NCBI RefSeq assembly: GCF_040954645.1
Contig: NC_092806.1
Location: 80,927,943-80,991,942, forward strand
From: Diabrotica undecimpunctata
Taxonomy: Eukaryota > Arthropoda > Insecta > Coleoptera > Chrysomelidae
DNA: 64,000 nucleotides
Reading direction: 5' to 3'
Under the pieces are notes generated by a model that saw only the letters and a program-made list of their open reading frames with translations, ran no database searches and was not told the DNA's origin. The translations under genes were made by a program, and so were the position numbers. Shown here in pieces: positions 11,591-22,435 of the stretch (within the stretch, counting starts at the first letter, position 1; the number at the start of each line of letters is the position of its first letter).

Positions 11591-13400
11591 AATGTACGTA
11601 CATCGGATAGAGTAATCGTGTAACAGTTTATGAAAGTAGAAGCCCCTTCGGTAGGATTATAATGTTTGTTACCCTATTAATTAAAGAAAACTCTGTACAA
11701 CAGGAAGGTCTTTGTAATTTTTCGATTACTGCAGTTTATGACATACAATATTTGTTTCATAGCGAAGTTGAATTTAAACTACAATAATTTATAAATCAAT
11801 CTTTAATGACATAATTTTTTACTGTCTAATTTTAATAGATATGTCGATTTTTAATTAAAATATTTAATGCATTAAAGTCGCGTAGAGATTTTCACTAAAC
11901 ATTTAATTTTAAAGCTATTATTATAAAACCTACATATTTATTGCCAAAATCACTTTTCTGCTGTATCGAGTACCGTTTACTGGTATATGAATTTTGTTAC
12001 GAATTTATCTTGTGTGCTGAACTCTATTAAATCTTTTACCGCGAATTGAAAAGCACCTTTATTTATAACATTTATTATTAACGTTCAGTGGAATATTTTA
12101 CGTTTATCTAAATAAGTATTTACTATAGTGTATAATAGTTGTAATTTTATTTTACTATTTGTATCTATATAGGTATAATTTATAATATATGAATTACATA
12201 TATCTTATGTCTTATATTATACAAAATTATCCTATTTGCGTAAAGTGATATTTATATGGCAATTAGTTGTAAAGTCATTAGTCTTTCCTGTCGTATCATA
12301 TTTTCCTGATAATTTTTGTAGACAAGCGGTTTAGTTTATGTAATATAATATCCCCAATTCGTCTCATAATATTTCGGTTTCAAAACAGCTGTTACCTACG
12401 CTAATTCGTTTACCTTTTTTAAAGCACTTTGTCCAGTTTTCCGTGAAATCATACTTTACTTGTAGATTACTCCTTGTTAAATTAATTAATTTCTTAGATA
12501 AGCCTTGTTCTGCCATAGTATTCTATAGTTTTATTATTATGATTATATCATGTGTTTGTTTAAAATCTATAAATAACTAGTTTAATGTTTTTTTTTTGTA
12601 TTCCTAACATTTCTCATTAACTGCCTAATAGTGAATAATTGATCAACGATTTATTAAGTTGTTCTAATTCCACACTAATGGTCTCCTATTTGATAGTTCA
12701 CCTATTCACTCAATCGTTCCAGGTGTATTAGAAAAAATACTGTATATCCTAATTATTAATATATAGCTTATATATAGCTTTTACCGCTACAGTTTGTGCA
12801 GTACATTTTATCATCACTTTTGTGTATGGGTATACTTTTCAGAAAGTTGGTACTTGCTCTTACTTCTAAATTGACAGATCAGCTGTTTAACCGCCTGTAC
12901 TGAACTTTCTTCTCCATTTTGCAAATATATATAAAAATTAATAAAAATCACTCTGAAATACCGTTGATTGAAATATTGGATACCCTATAATATTCAATCA
13001 ACGGAAATATGTACTAAGATCACGGGGAGAATATTATGGGTTATTTCTGGTTTCGTCATAATTGACACTGGAATTACTAACAGGAAAGTGCTCTCGCTTC
13101 CACATGTTGAAATTGATATATAGTACCAACAGATGCTAGTCATATACCATCAGTACTAATAAAATGGAAAATATCAAATTAATGTCAATTTCATTAAAAC
13201 ACACCTCAAAAATATTGACAACAAATTAAAAATCGCTTATGCGTTAAAAAAATTAAAGAATTGTGAATAGAAATAGAGGAGACGTCCATAAAAGCAATAG
13301 AGTAGCAAAGCTCACAGCATGAGAATATTGCCTCGTACTTTTATATAGCAATTTGCTATCACATATTTTGAGATATAAAATCTTAAATTTAGATATTAGA
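11591..13400. other. gene-free AT-rich repeat sequence, left flank of the BEL element
   Basis: No supported coding region. 12160-12480 resembles 2930-3340 (shared blocks around ggcaattagttgtaaagtca and caaaacagctgt), so this is another partial copy of the window's main repeat family, here interrupted by the BEL/Pao insertion at 13406. Confidence 0.6.
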
Positions 13401-13405
13401 CATTC
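13401..13405. repeat. target-site duplication CATTC (left)
   Basis: CATTC here and at 22999-23003 directly flank the two LTR outer ends. A 5-bp duplication is within the range typical of BEL/Pao integrases. Confidence 0.92.
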
Positions 13406-13870
13406 TGAACAAATTCCCTTTGTTGGCTCAGTGAAGATGTTCGTTCTGTTGTAATGGAAACACCAAATAATAGTAGCAGAGTTTATTGTTGAGACGTACA
13501 CTATGGGTGTAGACCCGGGATTACTTTGAGTAGAGACTGATGAAGTTGATCGTTGAAGACTATATGTTCGTTGAGTGAATATTGATTGAATGCTTTCTAG
13601 TCAAGAGATATTAGTTTTATATAAATTCTATTTGGGTCAATATTTTTCGCGTACCTAGCGTGATATGTGTATTTAATTTATGTAAATTGTTTAACTTTGT
13701 CAGTACTTTTGACTGATGTCCAAATTATTATTTATAATTGACCAAATGTGTATGTAACCTAATTAACTACGTGTGTGTATTTAATAACAAATAGATTCAT
13801 TCGGTCTACTGGGTGATAAAATTATACTGTCCAATTTCGGATATGAATTATGAAGATTTGATATTGGACA
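13406..13870 (-). repeat. 3' LTR of the BEL/Pao element
   Basis: 465 bp. In the element sense it starts TGTCCAATATC and ends GTTCA. It is identical to the 5' LTR except near its element-sense end, where ccctttg stands against cccccttcg-like sequence. The frame 13253-13501 that runs out of it is an artefact also seen in the other LTR. Confidence 0.95.
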
Positions 13871-14004
13871 TACTGCGGAATCGGGCAATCTGGCCCAAGT
13901 GTCAATACTCAAAGTTTACATATAAGTATTACATAACATAGTAAAATTCAAACATGATAAATTATAAATAGTTTAAGAATAATCAATAATCTTCCAACCG
14001 TACC

Positions 14005-15687
14005 CTAGCTATCAATGTCCGACTCTATCTCTAGATTAAAATTAGGGCAATTGGATGAAAATGTGGAAAGTGGGATGTCAACTTGGGAAGTCGACCGTAC
14101 ATTGTTGTGCCGATTACTAACTAATACAGGTACTTCCTGTTCGTTAGTCTGAGTTTGTGGATTCCCTGAACGACATAGTCGTGCAACAGGACGGTACTTC
14201 CATAACGTGAGTATCCCAATTATTACCATTATAGTAATGATCCCGGTGGCCACAAAATAATGCCAATTAGATTCGTGAATCGATCGCCACTGCGTATGCG
14301 TCATTTCTTGTTCCAGACTCTCCTCCTCAAGTAACACATGACGTAGCTCTCCTCCTGGTATGTCAAGGTAGGTGTTTAGAGGCGTGTTAAACTTGCGGGG
14401 TGTCCTCGCCACCAGTTGGGCCACGGGAGTGATTGGCGACTTCAGGTAACTCGTCACTGCTCTGTCCACCCCACTGCTAGTGGGGAGTAATGTAATATTT
14501 TTCGTTTGGGCGATACATTTGGGTGAAAGCTTCAGGAATGTGACTCGTTCCAGTACTCTTTCGCTCCGATTTCCATCGCAAATAATGGATATGTGTATCG
14601 TGACTGGCGTGATAACTAGCCAGAGGTTGGGAGTACCCATCTTACTCCATGGAGCTGTCTGTATTGTCCTGGCTACCACTGGACATGTGCTATTCTTAGA
14701 TCGCTCATAAATTTCTTCTAGTATGCAGTTTGGTTGGGTATCCATGTTTCTTATAGCCGTTGGTGAGCACGCTATCTGCGCCTTTGTCAACAGTAAGCAC
14801 CTTTCTCTATCTTCCGTGGTCAATTCGAAGTAGTGCAGTGTGTTATAATCTACGACCAGTAGATTCCTTGGGGCGACAAATGTGCGCAACACCGACCCCT
14901 CAACGTTAAGTGGTATGGCTGTGACTTTGAGCATGCTGTACTTATTTTTCCCTGTCACTATGAAGTAGCCGATGACTGTTATATATCTGTCGTCATGACT
15001 GACTTCTGTTTCTATTATGGGTTGTCGTCGTATTTCGACCCCTTGAGGCAGTATCTGCCCTGCTTTCCCTATTAATTTGGTTATTTCACCCGGTTTCACT
15101 ATATCAATGAAGTGTCCGTGGTTATAGTGAAGGTTTAATATTCCCTCGTAAAATTGAGTATATTCGTTTATGAAGTCCATAACTTGTAATGCTATCGTTT
15201 GTATTCGTAACGTGCTATATTCGGTTTCTAGTTTTTGTGCTTTGTCTTCTACTTCGTTAAGTCCTTTAGATATTTCTTGTAGACCTGTGATTAGTGCTTT
15301 GTTAAACTTGTTCATTTGCTCGTTTATCCTGTTCTCTGTGTGATTGATTGATGTTATTGTTTCTAACATTATCTTCGCCTGGTGCTGTGATCCCTTTATT
15401 AGCTCCTTTTGGTTATTATCTAATGCTTCAATGTTACTGTAGGCTTCGTCATTGACTCCAAATACTGAGGTTAATATTGTTCCTAATATTCCTCTTCTTT
15501 CCCTTCCTTTTATTTCTACTGTCAGCCCCTCGCTTACTGACTCCGCCTTTCTTTGTCCTTCCTCCAATTTCTCTATTATATCCTTACAATTCACGATTTT
15601 TATCTCATGACACAGTTCTCGTACGCCTTGTATCATATTTCCTATTAGTTGGTGCTCTGTTCGAATTCTTCCTTTTTCGAGTAACAC
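14005..15687 (-). CDS. env-like fusion glycoprotein frame of the BEL/Pao element
   Basis: An open frame of 560 codons that begins without ATG (GTG at 15687), 23 nt after the pol stop. The frame is also open upstream, overlapping the end of pol. Visible features: a basic furin-like site RERR near residue 62 followed by a glycine/hydrophobic stretch (the expected position of a fusion peptide), a heptad-rich region after it, several cysteines in the ectodomain, one transmembrane segment near residues 480-500, and a short cytoplasmic tail. The layout is that of envelope proteins captured by insect LTR elements (baculovirus F-like type). No signal peptide lies in this frame; a signal-peptide-like segment is instead encoded at the end of the pol frame. 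Expression therefore probably needs splicing or a shift. Role is inferred: membrane fusion if expressed. Confidence 0.75.
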   Translation of the reverse strand: MLLEKGRIRTEHQLIGNMIQGVRELCHEIKIVNCKDIIEKLEEGQRKAESVSEGLTVEIKGRERRGILGTILTSVFGVNDEAYSNIEALDNNQKELIKGSQHQAKIMLETITSINHTENRINEQMNKFNKALITGLQEISKGLNEVEDKAQKLETEYSTLRIQTIALQVMDFINEYTQFYEGILNLHYNHGHFIDIVKPGEITKLIGKAGQILPQGVEIRRQPIIETEVSHDDRYITVIGYFIVTGKNKYSMLKVTAIPLNVEGSVLRTFVAPRNLLVVDYNTLHYFELTTEDRERCLLLTKAQIACSPTAIRNMDTQPNCILEEIYERSKNSTCPVVARTIQTAPWSKMGTPNLWLVITPVTIHISIICDGNRSERVLERVTFLKLSPKCIAQTKNITLLPTSSGVDRAVTSYLKSPITPVAQLVARTPRKFNTPLNTYLDIPGGELRHVLLEEESLEQEMTHTQWRSIHESNWHYFVATGIITIMVIIGILTLWKYRPVARLCRSGNPQTQTNEQEVPVLVSNRHNNVRSTSQVDIPLSTFSSNCPNFNLEIESDIDS

Positions 15688-15710
15688 CTTTATTCGAAAT
15701 GTTCCCCGGT

Positions 15711-18700
15711 CTATGACGACCTCTCCAAGGTCTTCTGTGAAAATCCTGGTACCGGATTATATATTTTATACGGTTCTGCCTTTATGGGTTTTAACATCGT
15801 TAAAAACATTATAGCTACTAGTATTTTCTTCCATCTTAGTGCTGCTGCCTTTTTCGGCTTTTCCTGTTTCTCTTCTTCCAGTCGTATTAGCTTATGTATG
15901 GGTCTTTTAGTCAGTTTCCCGTTTGCCTTTCTCACTGTTACTACTCTGGTTAATCCCTCCGCTCCAGGGTGTGTTTCTGTTACCCTCGCTAATGGCCATC
16001 TGCCTGGAGGTGTATCCTCTTCTTTAATTATAACTATTTCTTCTTCTTTTATGTTAGGGTGCGCCTTATGCCATCTATTTCTCTGTTGTAATTGGTGCAA
16101 GTATTCCTGTTTCCAAATTTTCCAGAAGTCTCTTTTTATTTTCTCCACTAATCTCCACCTCGTCGGCATCTTCAAATAAGTCGTAAGCTCTTCTTCCCGA
16201 TTTGGTGATATAATTTCTCTCCCTATAAGGAAGTGAGCTGGTGTCAGGGCTATTTTCCCTTCAGGGTCTTCTGATGACCCACATAATGGTCTCGAGTTCA
16301 TACATGCTTCTATTTGTGCCAGCACCGTACTCAATTCTTCATATGTTAGAACTGTTTCCCCGATGATTCTTTTCAAGTGATATTTCATTATTCGCACTGC
16401 GCTCTCCCATAATCCTCCGAAATGTGGTGCATATGCAGGTATGACATGCCACTGGGTACCTAGTGCCCGTAATCCTTGTTTTATCTCGTCATCTATTTTT
16501 TGATTTTCTTTTTTCAACAAATTTGCTGTTCCTACGAATGTGGTTCCGTTATCGCTGTATACGTTGTTGCACTGTCCTCTGCGTGCCGTAAATCTCTTGA
16601 ACGCTGCGATGAAAGCATCCGTAGACATATCGCTTACTACCTCAAAGTGTACTGCCTTCGTTGACAGACACACAAATACTGAGATGTAGCCCTTATAGCT
16701 CCTCTGTCCTCTGCCTCTCGTGGTACTTATTTTTATTGGCCCGGCATAATCTATCCCTGTGTTAGTAAAGGGATGACTCGGGTTCACTCTGTCTTTCGGT
16801 AGATCTCCCATTAATTGTTGTGCTGTTTGGCTTTTATACCTCCTGCACCTTAAACATTTTGCTAGATGATCTTTCACGGTTCTTCTGCCGTTGATTATCC
16901 AGTATTTCCTTTTTATGTACTGTAGTGTTTGTTGTAATCCGCTATGTAGATTTCTTGCGTGACTATCTGTTATAAGTAACTTTGTTAATGCACTATCCTT
17001 TGGCAAAATTATCGGATGTTTTTCTCCGTACTTTAGATTCGTGTGTCTCAGTCTTCCGGTGACTCTTAGAATTCCTTGTCTATCCAGGAATGGTACCAAT
17101 GACGCTAATTTATTTTTCTTGTCTAATTGCTGTTTCTTCTCCAGCTTATTTATTTCTGGTTTGAAGTAGGCGTGCTGTGTGTGCTTTATCACCTTTAATA
17201 GAGTTTCCTCTAATTCTTGGACTGTAAGCTGACTTTGTCCATTGTCCTTCTTTTTTCTGCATTTGTCTGCAAATCTCCTACAATATGAAAGTACTCTTCT
17301 CATTCTTTCTAAATTTGAGAATCTCTCGCATATGTCCTCCTTTATCGTTGTCGTGTGCACCGTTATTTTCATTTTGACTTCCTCCTCATTTGTCTCTGGT
17401 ATTTCTTCTGATTCCTGAGTTAAAGTTTTGTTACTAGTCAGCCAAGTTGGTCCCTTCCACCATAGCTCTGCTTCTAATAATTCTGATGCGGTACTTCCAC
17501 GTGAGAGGATGTCCGCTGGATTTTCCTTTGTATCTACCTTATGCCAATTTTTCGGTCCTATAACGCGTCTTATTTCCTCTACTCTGTTGGCGACGAACAT
17601 TTTCCACCTTTTTGATGATCCCCTTATCCAAGCCAGGGTTATCGTTGAGTCCGACCATGCATATACCTCAATGTTTTCCCTGTTCAATGCTTGTAGGGTT
17701 TTCTTCATTAAATTTGCTAGTAGTACCGCGGCACACAGCTCGAGCCTCGGTAACGTCGTTTTCCCTTTCAATGGTGCGACTTTCGATTTTGCTATCATTA
17801 GATTCGTTTTAATTTCTGGGCCTAATACCCTTGAGTAGATTACCGCTCCATATCCTTTCATAGACGCATCTGCAAATCCATGCAGTTCTACTCTGTTTAT
17901 CTTGCTTAAGTTGTTCCACCTGGGCAATGTTATTTTCTCCAGATTTACTAATTGCGCCTGGTATGTATTCCACCTGCTTTGTTGGTTGCTAGTTAATTCT
18001 TTATCCCAACTGGTCTTTTGCTCCCATAATTCCTGTATGAACATTTTCGCCTGAATTACTACAGGTGCTATCCATCCCAGTGGGTCGTATAGTTTTGCTA
18101 CTTCTGACAGTACGTGTCTTTTCGTTATTTTCTTTGCCGTCGTTATCCCTATTTTGAATGTGATTATATCCTCTTTAGGTGACCAGTGTATTCCTAACGT
18201 TTTCCGTACTTCTTCTTGTTTGAATGCCTTCGAGTCTACGTTCCTCATATCCTCCGGTACGTTCTCCATTATTTTTTCTTCGTTGCTCAACCATTTTCTA
18301 AGAGTGAAACCTCCTTTTCTGAACAGTTGTATTAATTCCTTTTGGGCTGTTTCTGCTTCCTGCACTGTCTCAGCTCCTCCTAGTATATCGTCTACATACA
18401 TGTTTTCTTTTACAATTTTCGATGCCAACGGGAACCTCGCTCCTTCGTCTTCTTGTAATTGTTGTATTGTTCTTAACGCTAAAAAGGGTGCTGCGGCCGT
18501 GCCGTATGTCACTGTCGTTAAGTTATACTCTTGTATGTGGTCCTTTGTGTCCTTTCTCCACAAAATTTTTTGATATTTTTGGTCTTCTTCTGCCATTCTG
18601 ATTTGTCTAAACATTTTTTCCAGATCCGCTGAGTATGCTACCTTATTGGATCTCCATCGTAATAGTATATTTGTCAAGTCTTGTTGTAATTTCGGCCCTG

Positions 18701-19025
18701 TGTGCATAATATCATTCAGGCTTACTGCCGATGAGCTTTTGCTTGATGCGTCAAACACGGCTCTTATTTTCGTTGTAGTACTGTCCTCTTTTCTCACTGG
18801 ATGATGAGGTAAGTAGTACCCATCTCCCTGGTTTTCTGCTATTACCATATGACCTTGGTTTTCATAATCTTCCATGAATTGTCTGTAATTCGCTTCTAAC
18901 TGTTTGTCTTTTGCAAACTTCCTTTCTAGTTGCATCAATCTGGCGAATGCTTGCTGTTTAGATTCTCCTAACTTTGCGACGTCTTCCCTAAACGGAATTT
19001 TTACTTCGTATCTCCCTTTCTTCAT
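15711..19025 (-). CDS. pol: BEL/Pao pol polyprotein (RT, RNase H, integrase)
   Basis: 1104 codons from an ATG at 19025, overlapping the gag frame by 38 nt in a different frame (+1 relative to gag), so translation from gag probably uses a frameshift. Domains in order: RT with FDASSKSS, AYSADLEKMFRQIR and the catalytic YVDD near residue 208; Pao-type A17/RT-connection region; RNase H with FADASMKGYGAVIYSR near 385 and AWSDSTITLAW; integrase zinc region HSGLQQTLQYIKRKY...CLRCRRYK near 690-730; catalytic core with GIDYAGPI near 757, SDNGTTF near 823 and FGGLWESAV near 870. The last 50 residues contain a hydrophobic segment (KKILVAIMFLTML) that looks like a signal peptide and fits the start of env better than the end of pol. 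No internal stop. Confidence 0.95.
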   Translation of the reverse strand: MKKGRYEVKIPFREDVAKLGESKQQAFARLMQLERKFAKDKQLEANYRQFMEDYENQGHMVIAENQGDGYYLPHHPVRKEDSTTTKIRAVFDASSKSSSAVSLNDIMHTGPKLQQDLTNILLRWRSNKVAYSADLEKMFRQIRMAEEDQKYQKILWRKDTKDHIQEYNLTTVTYGTAAAPFLALRTIQQLQEDEGARFPLASKIVKENMYVDDILGGAETVQEAETAQKELIQLFRKGGFTLRKWLSNEEKIMENVPEDMRNVDSKAFKQEEVRKTLGIHWSPKEDIITFKIGITTAKKITKRHVLSEVAKLYDPLGWIAPVVIQAKMFIQELWEQKTSWDKELTSNQQSRWNTYQAQLVNLEKITLPRWNNLSKINRVELHGFADASMKGYGAVIYSRVLGPEIKTNLMIAKSKVAPLKGKTTLPRLELCAAVLLANLMKKTLQALNRENIEVYAWSDSTITLAWIRGSSKRWKMFVANRVEEIRRVIGPKNWHKVDTKENPADILSRGSTASELLEAELWWKGPTWLTSNKTLTQESEEIPETNEEEVKMKITVHTTTIKEDICERFSNLERMRRVLSYCRRFADKCRKKKDNGQSQLTVQELEETLLKVIKHTQHAYFKPEINKLEKKQQLDKKNKLASLVPFLDRQGILRVTGRLRHTNLKYGEKHPIILPKDSALTKLLITDSHARNLHSGLQQTLQYIKRKYWIINGRRTVKDHLAKCLRCRRYKSQTAQQLMGDLPKDRVNPSHPFTNTGIDYAGPIKISTTRGRGQRSYKGYISVFVCLSTKAVHFEVVSDMSTDAFIAAFKRFTARRGQCNNVYSDNGTTFVGTANLLKKENQKIDDEIKQGLRALGTQWHVIPAYAPHFGGLWESAVRIMKYHLKRIIGETVLTYEELSTVLAQIEACMNSRPLCGSSEDPEGKIALTPAHFLIGREIISPNREEELTTYLKMPTRWRLVEKIKRDFWKIWKQEYLHQLQQRNRWHKAHPNIKEEEIVIIKEEDTPPGRWPLARVTETHPGAEGLTRVVTVRKANGKLTKRPIHKLIRLEEEKQEKPKKAAALRWKKILVAIMFLTMLKPIKAEPYKIYNPVPGFSQKTLERSS

Positions 19026-21309
19026 TCCTTTTTACAGTCTGTCGATACAGTTCTTCACATTCTTGTTCTTCCACTGAGAAACTTGTATCCTGATTTACTT
19101 CTTCTAATTCCCAGAAGTTCTTTATTTGTACGTCCATTTCTTGTCTTGATATCATACAGCATACTTCTGCTTTTATATTCTCCCTTTCTCGTGCTATTCC
19201 CGAAACTATCCATCCTAGTTTGGTGTTTTGACTCAGGAGTCCATTACTTATTCTGTGCATCCCTTCTGTCAATATGTAACTGTATTCTTTTACTCCCAGT
19301 AGTAAGTCTATCTTCCCTACCTTGTAATATCTTGGATCTGCCAGCATTGCATTTTTCTCGTTATAGTCCGGTAGAATTATATCCTTTTCCGGTAAATTCC
19401 TTGTTATCTTCGGTAGTACTAGTGCTTCTATTTCCATCTCGAAGTCACTTTCGTAATGAGTTTCGATTAAAAGTTTCATACTCCAGTTGGCTGTTTTTTC
19501 TCCTGACGAGCCTATCCCGGATATGGTCGCCTGTATGGGCTTCCTTGTTGTTCCTAGCGTCGTCGCAGCTTGTTCCGTTATAAATGCGCATTGTGACCCT
19601 TGGTCGATTAGTGCTCTCATTATGTGTGAATCTCCTTTCGCATCTCTTATGCATACCACAGCTGTCGCTAGTAATGCTTCACCTTCCTTATGGCTTGCAC
19701 AGTTTACTGAATTCTGCCCTCTTTGCTGGTCGTTGCTATTCCTAGGCCCATTGGTATCTTGTGTATTTTCTCGCCTTCCGTTATTTTGTTCTCTGGCGTT
19801 GTATGGATTATTATTTCCTCCTCTGTACCTATCAGCTTGGTACCCGTTTCTTCTATTGTTTGAATCTCTTCCATTTCTTTCTTGTGTTTGTTCTCGTTTC
19901 GTTTCATTGGAGTTTCTTTTGTTGCTTGTGTTTCCTTTTTCATAATGCAACATATGGCGGTGGTCTCCGCCACAGTGTCTGCACCTATATTGTGAATAAC
20001 ATTGTTTTTCTTTTTTATGTGCTAGGCAGTTTGTACACAATCCTTTTTCTTTTATTATCCTGTTCCGGTCTCTTACATTGAGTTCCTGAAATTCTCTGCA
20101 GTTCGGTACTCCGTGATCTCCGTTGCATATCACGCAATGTGTTCTTGGTTTCCTAAGAGATCCTCCTTGCTTCTCTTGTCTTTTTTCTGACTCCAGCAGT
20201 TCCAGTGTCTGAAATCTTCGCTGTAGGAATGTTTGTGTCGATTTGTACGTCGGTATCTCTCTACTGTCTCCAATGTGGTTTTCGTACAGCCTCCTAGTTT
20301 CATTGTCCCATTTCGTTATGATAATTCGGGCTATCAATGGGCTCCACGCTTCCGTGTCTGTTCCTAACCCTCCTATGGCTTCCAGACTTTCGTGGAAGGT
20401 GTCATGTAGTGATTTCAATGCTCTAGCAGAAGATTCCTTTACTTCCTGCGCTAGTAGCATCCTGTCTATTAATTTAAACAATATCATCCTTGGGTTCTCA
20501 TACCTATCTTTTAGCATGTTCCAGGCCACTTCGTAGTTGGCCTCGGATATGTTTAAGTGTTGTATCATTCTGTTGGCTTCCCCTCTTACTTGAGTTTTTA
20601 GGTACTGCATTTTTTCTGCGTTTGATAACTGGTCGTTTTCATGTATTACTTTAGTAAACAGATCGTGGAAAGTTCTCCACGTTTCATATCTGCCTTCATA
20701 CACAGGGATTTTTACCTGCGGCAATGTCACACCGTCCCTCCTCTGTGTGCTTTCTGGCCGTTGCATTCCTGGCCTTATTTTCTTTAAAACTTCCCTGACT
20801 TTCCTCTTTAGATGATTTATTCTCTCTACTTCTCCAATATCTGTAGCGTCCAGTTCCTCATTTACTGCTGCTTCAATCATTAGTGTATTCACCTTTTCCA
20901 TGTATTCTCTTAACTCTGACTGCAATTCTTCATCCTCCTGCAAGTCTTGTTCATTTTCTGGCCGTAATAATTCCTCGATTCTTTGTTTTCTTATCTGTAT
21001 CTCCTTTACTTTCGGTGCTTTTCCTCTTTTCAGCACCCTTCCATATTCTTCCAACAGGGTTTTCCCCTCAATGTATGTCTTAAATACCTGATCATAGTAT
21101 TTTGTTTCAAAATATTTTTCTTTCGTTATACCCCCTTCTAGCAGCTTTTCGTGGTTATTTAAAAATTTTGCCCAATATTCTTCTAATTTTTCCTGTCTAT
21201 CCCGGATGTATTGTTGATTTTTCCGAGATTGGGAATCCTTTTTTGTATTTGAAACGAGTTTCACTATTTCTGTTCCTATTTCCGCTTGCTTAACGTATAG
21301 ACTCTCCAT
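18988..21309 (-). CDS. gag: BEL/Pao gag with fused aspartic protease
   Basis: Starts at the ATG at 21309 (MESLYVKQAEIG); an open stretch 11 codons upstream begins only with TTG. About 773 residues. The N-terminal part is highly charged and helical. A Pao gag block (VKIPVYEGRYETWRTFHDLF) lies near residue 200. CCHC-like knuckles follow (CVICNGDHGVPNC near 390 and CRHCGGDHRHMLH near 445), then an Asn/Arg-rich linker, and a retropepsin-type protease with ALIDQGSQCAFIT near 567. This is the usual BEL/Pao arrangement with the protease on the gag side. It ends 38 nt inside pol. Confidence 0.93.
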   Translation of the reverse strand: MESLYVKQAEIGTEIVKLVSNTKKDSQSRKNQQYIRDRQEKLEEYWAKFLNNHEKLLEGGITKEKYFETKYYDQVFKTYIEGKTLLEEYGRVLKRGKAPKVKEIQIRKQRIEELLRPENEQDLQEDEELQSELREYMEKVNTLMIEAAVNEELDATDIGEVERINHLKRKVREVLKKIRPGMQRPESTQRRDGVTLPQVKIPVYEGRYETWRTFHDLFTKVIHENDQLSNAEKMQYLKTQVRGEANRMIQHLNISEANYEVAWNMLKDRYENPRMILFKLIDRMLLAQEVKESSARALKSLHDTFHESLEAIGGLGTDTEAWSPLIARIIITKWDNETRRLYENHIGDSREIPTYKSTQTFLQRRFQTLELLESEKRQEKQGGSLRKPRTHCVICNGDHGVPNCREFQELNVRDRNRIIKEKGLCTNCLAHKKEKQCYSQYRCRHCGGDHRHMLHYEKGNTSNKRNSNETKREQTQERNGRDSNNRRNGYQADRYRGGNNNPYNAREQNNGRRENTQDTNGPRNSNDQQRGQNSVNCASHKEGEALLATAVVCIRDAKGDSHIMRALIDQGSQCAFITEQAATTLGTTRKPIQATISGIGSSGEKTANWSMKLLIETHYESDFEMEIEALVLPKITRNLPEKDIILPDYNEKNAMLADPRYYKVGKIDLLLGVKEYSYILTEGMHRISNGLLSQNTKLGWIVSGIARERENIKAEVCCMISRQEMDVQIKNFWELEEVNQDTSFSVEEQECEELYRQTVKRNEEREIRSKNSV

Positions 21310-21514
21310 GATTATTTTAAAAATTTTTACATTCAGCGGCAAATATATTAGACAATACTAAATGTACGTTATGTATTAAATAAGTATACCTGTATTATAA
21401 CACTTTCTTTTCTATCGGAATGTGCAATTTAGCGAAATATGAGTTTGACCTTGCCTGCTGTGCTATTCTTTGCATTGAGGTAGGTCAAGATGTAATCCAC
21501 ACACTCTTATAATG

Positions 21515-21524
<10 letters not shown>

Positions 21525-21594
<70 letters not shown>
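21525..21594. repeat. (AT)n run inside the BEL leader
   Basis: A pure AT run about 70 bp long in the untranslated leader, roughly 200 nt upstream of the gag start. Confidence 0.97.
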
Positions 21595-21598
<4 letters not shown>

Positions 21599-21949
21599 AT
21601 CAAAATAAATGAAATTATTTGCTACGTAATTATTTTAATTTTTCGAAATAAAATATTTAATTGTAATTAAAAGCAAGCTATATGTATGAACGTTTCTTTT
21701 TTCAAATTGTCATACAAAATTACTGTTTAGTTAATTATAGTTGTGAATGACGTTTATTTTTGTTTTATCAATTCTCTGTATTATTTAAATGGTATGCATT
21801 CTAAAGTACATTATTATACGATTGATAGAGTGGAGATTGTTGTTCTAAATTGTTAAATTGTAATAAAAAAAAACTTGTTAAATTGTAAGATTGTAAAAGT
21901 TGGAAGATTTTGTAATTATTCAAAAACTTACGGTTTTTTGTGTTCTTAG
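21595..21949. other. AT-rich leader of the BEL element
   Basis: No frame or motif recognised. It lies between the AT run and the tandem array, within the element's 5' leader. Confidence 0.6.
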
Positions 21950-22005
21950 ACGTTGAGGATCCCTCGCTTCTGGTGGGTTCTGCAATCGGTCCTGTCCTTT
22001 GGCTG

Positions 22006-22435
22006 CTCTGCGGCTCTAGTATGGCTCTCGGCTTTGGTACTGCTCTCGGCTCTAATATGGCTCTCGGCTTTGGTACTGCTCTCGGCTCTAGTATGGCTCT
22101 CGGCTTTGGTACTGCTCTCGGCTCTAGTATGGCTCTCGGCTTTGGTACTGCTCTCGGCTCTAGTATGGCTCTCGGCTTTGGTACCGCTCTCGGCTCTAGT
22201 ATGGCTCTCGGCTTTGGTACTGCTCTCGGCTCTGGTACCGCTCTCGGCTCTAGTATGGCTCTCGGCTTTGGTACCGCTCTCGGCTCTAGTATGGCTCTCG
22301 GCTTTGGTACCGCTCTCGGCTCTAGTACCGCTCTCGGCTCTAGTATGGCTCTCGGCTTTGGTACTGCTCTCGGTTCTGGTACTGCTCTCGGCTCTAGTAT
22401 GGCTCTTGGCTTTGGTACTGCTCTCGTTCTCCCGG
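22006..22435 (-). repeat. 18/36-bp tandem array in the BEL leader
   Basis: The plus strand alternates two related 18-mers, ggctctagtatggctctc and ggctttggtactgctctc, about two dozen units in all, with small variants (taccgctct, tctggtacc) and local duplications of the second type. Because the unit is a multiple of three, several frames stay open on both strands. The plus-strand frames of 173 and 162 codons (repeating ALGSSMALGFGT-type and LSALVWLSALV-type units) are by-products and run antisense to the element. In the element sense it is GC-richer than all surrounding DNA and lies between the primer-binding region and gag. Confidence 0.93.

Noticed and set aside
13253..13501. LTR-derived minus frame of 82 residues, shared in part with 22438-22629
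   Set aside because: It begins inside the LTR at the same place in both copies and diverges outside; no known product.
15784..16179. Plus-strand frames (131-166 residues) across the BEL body
   Set aside because: Antisense shadows of pol and gag with low-complexity Ser/Phe/Leu content.
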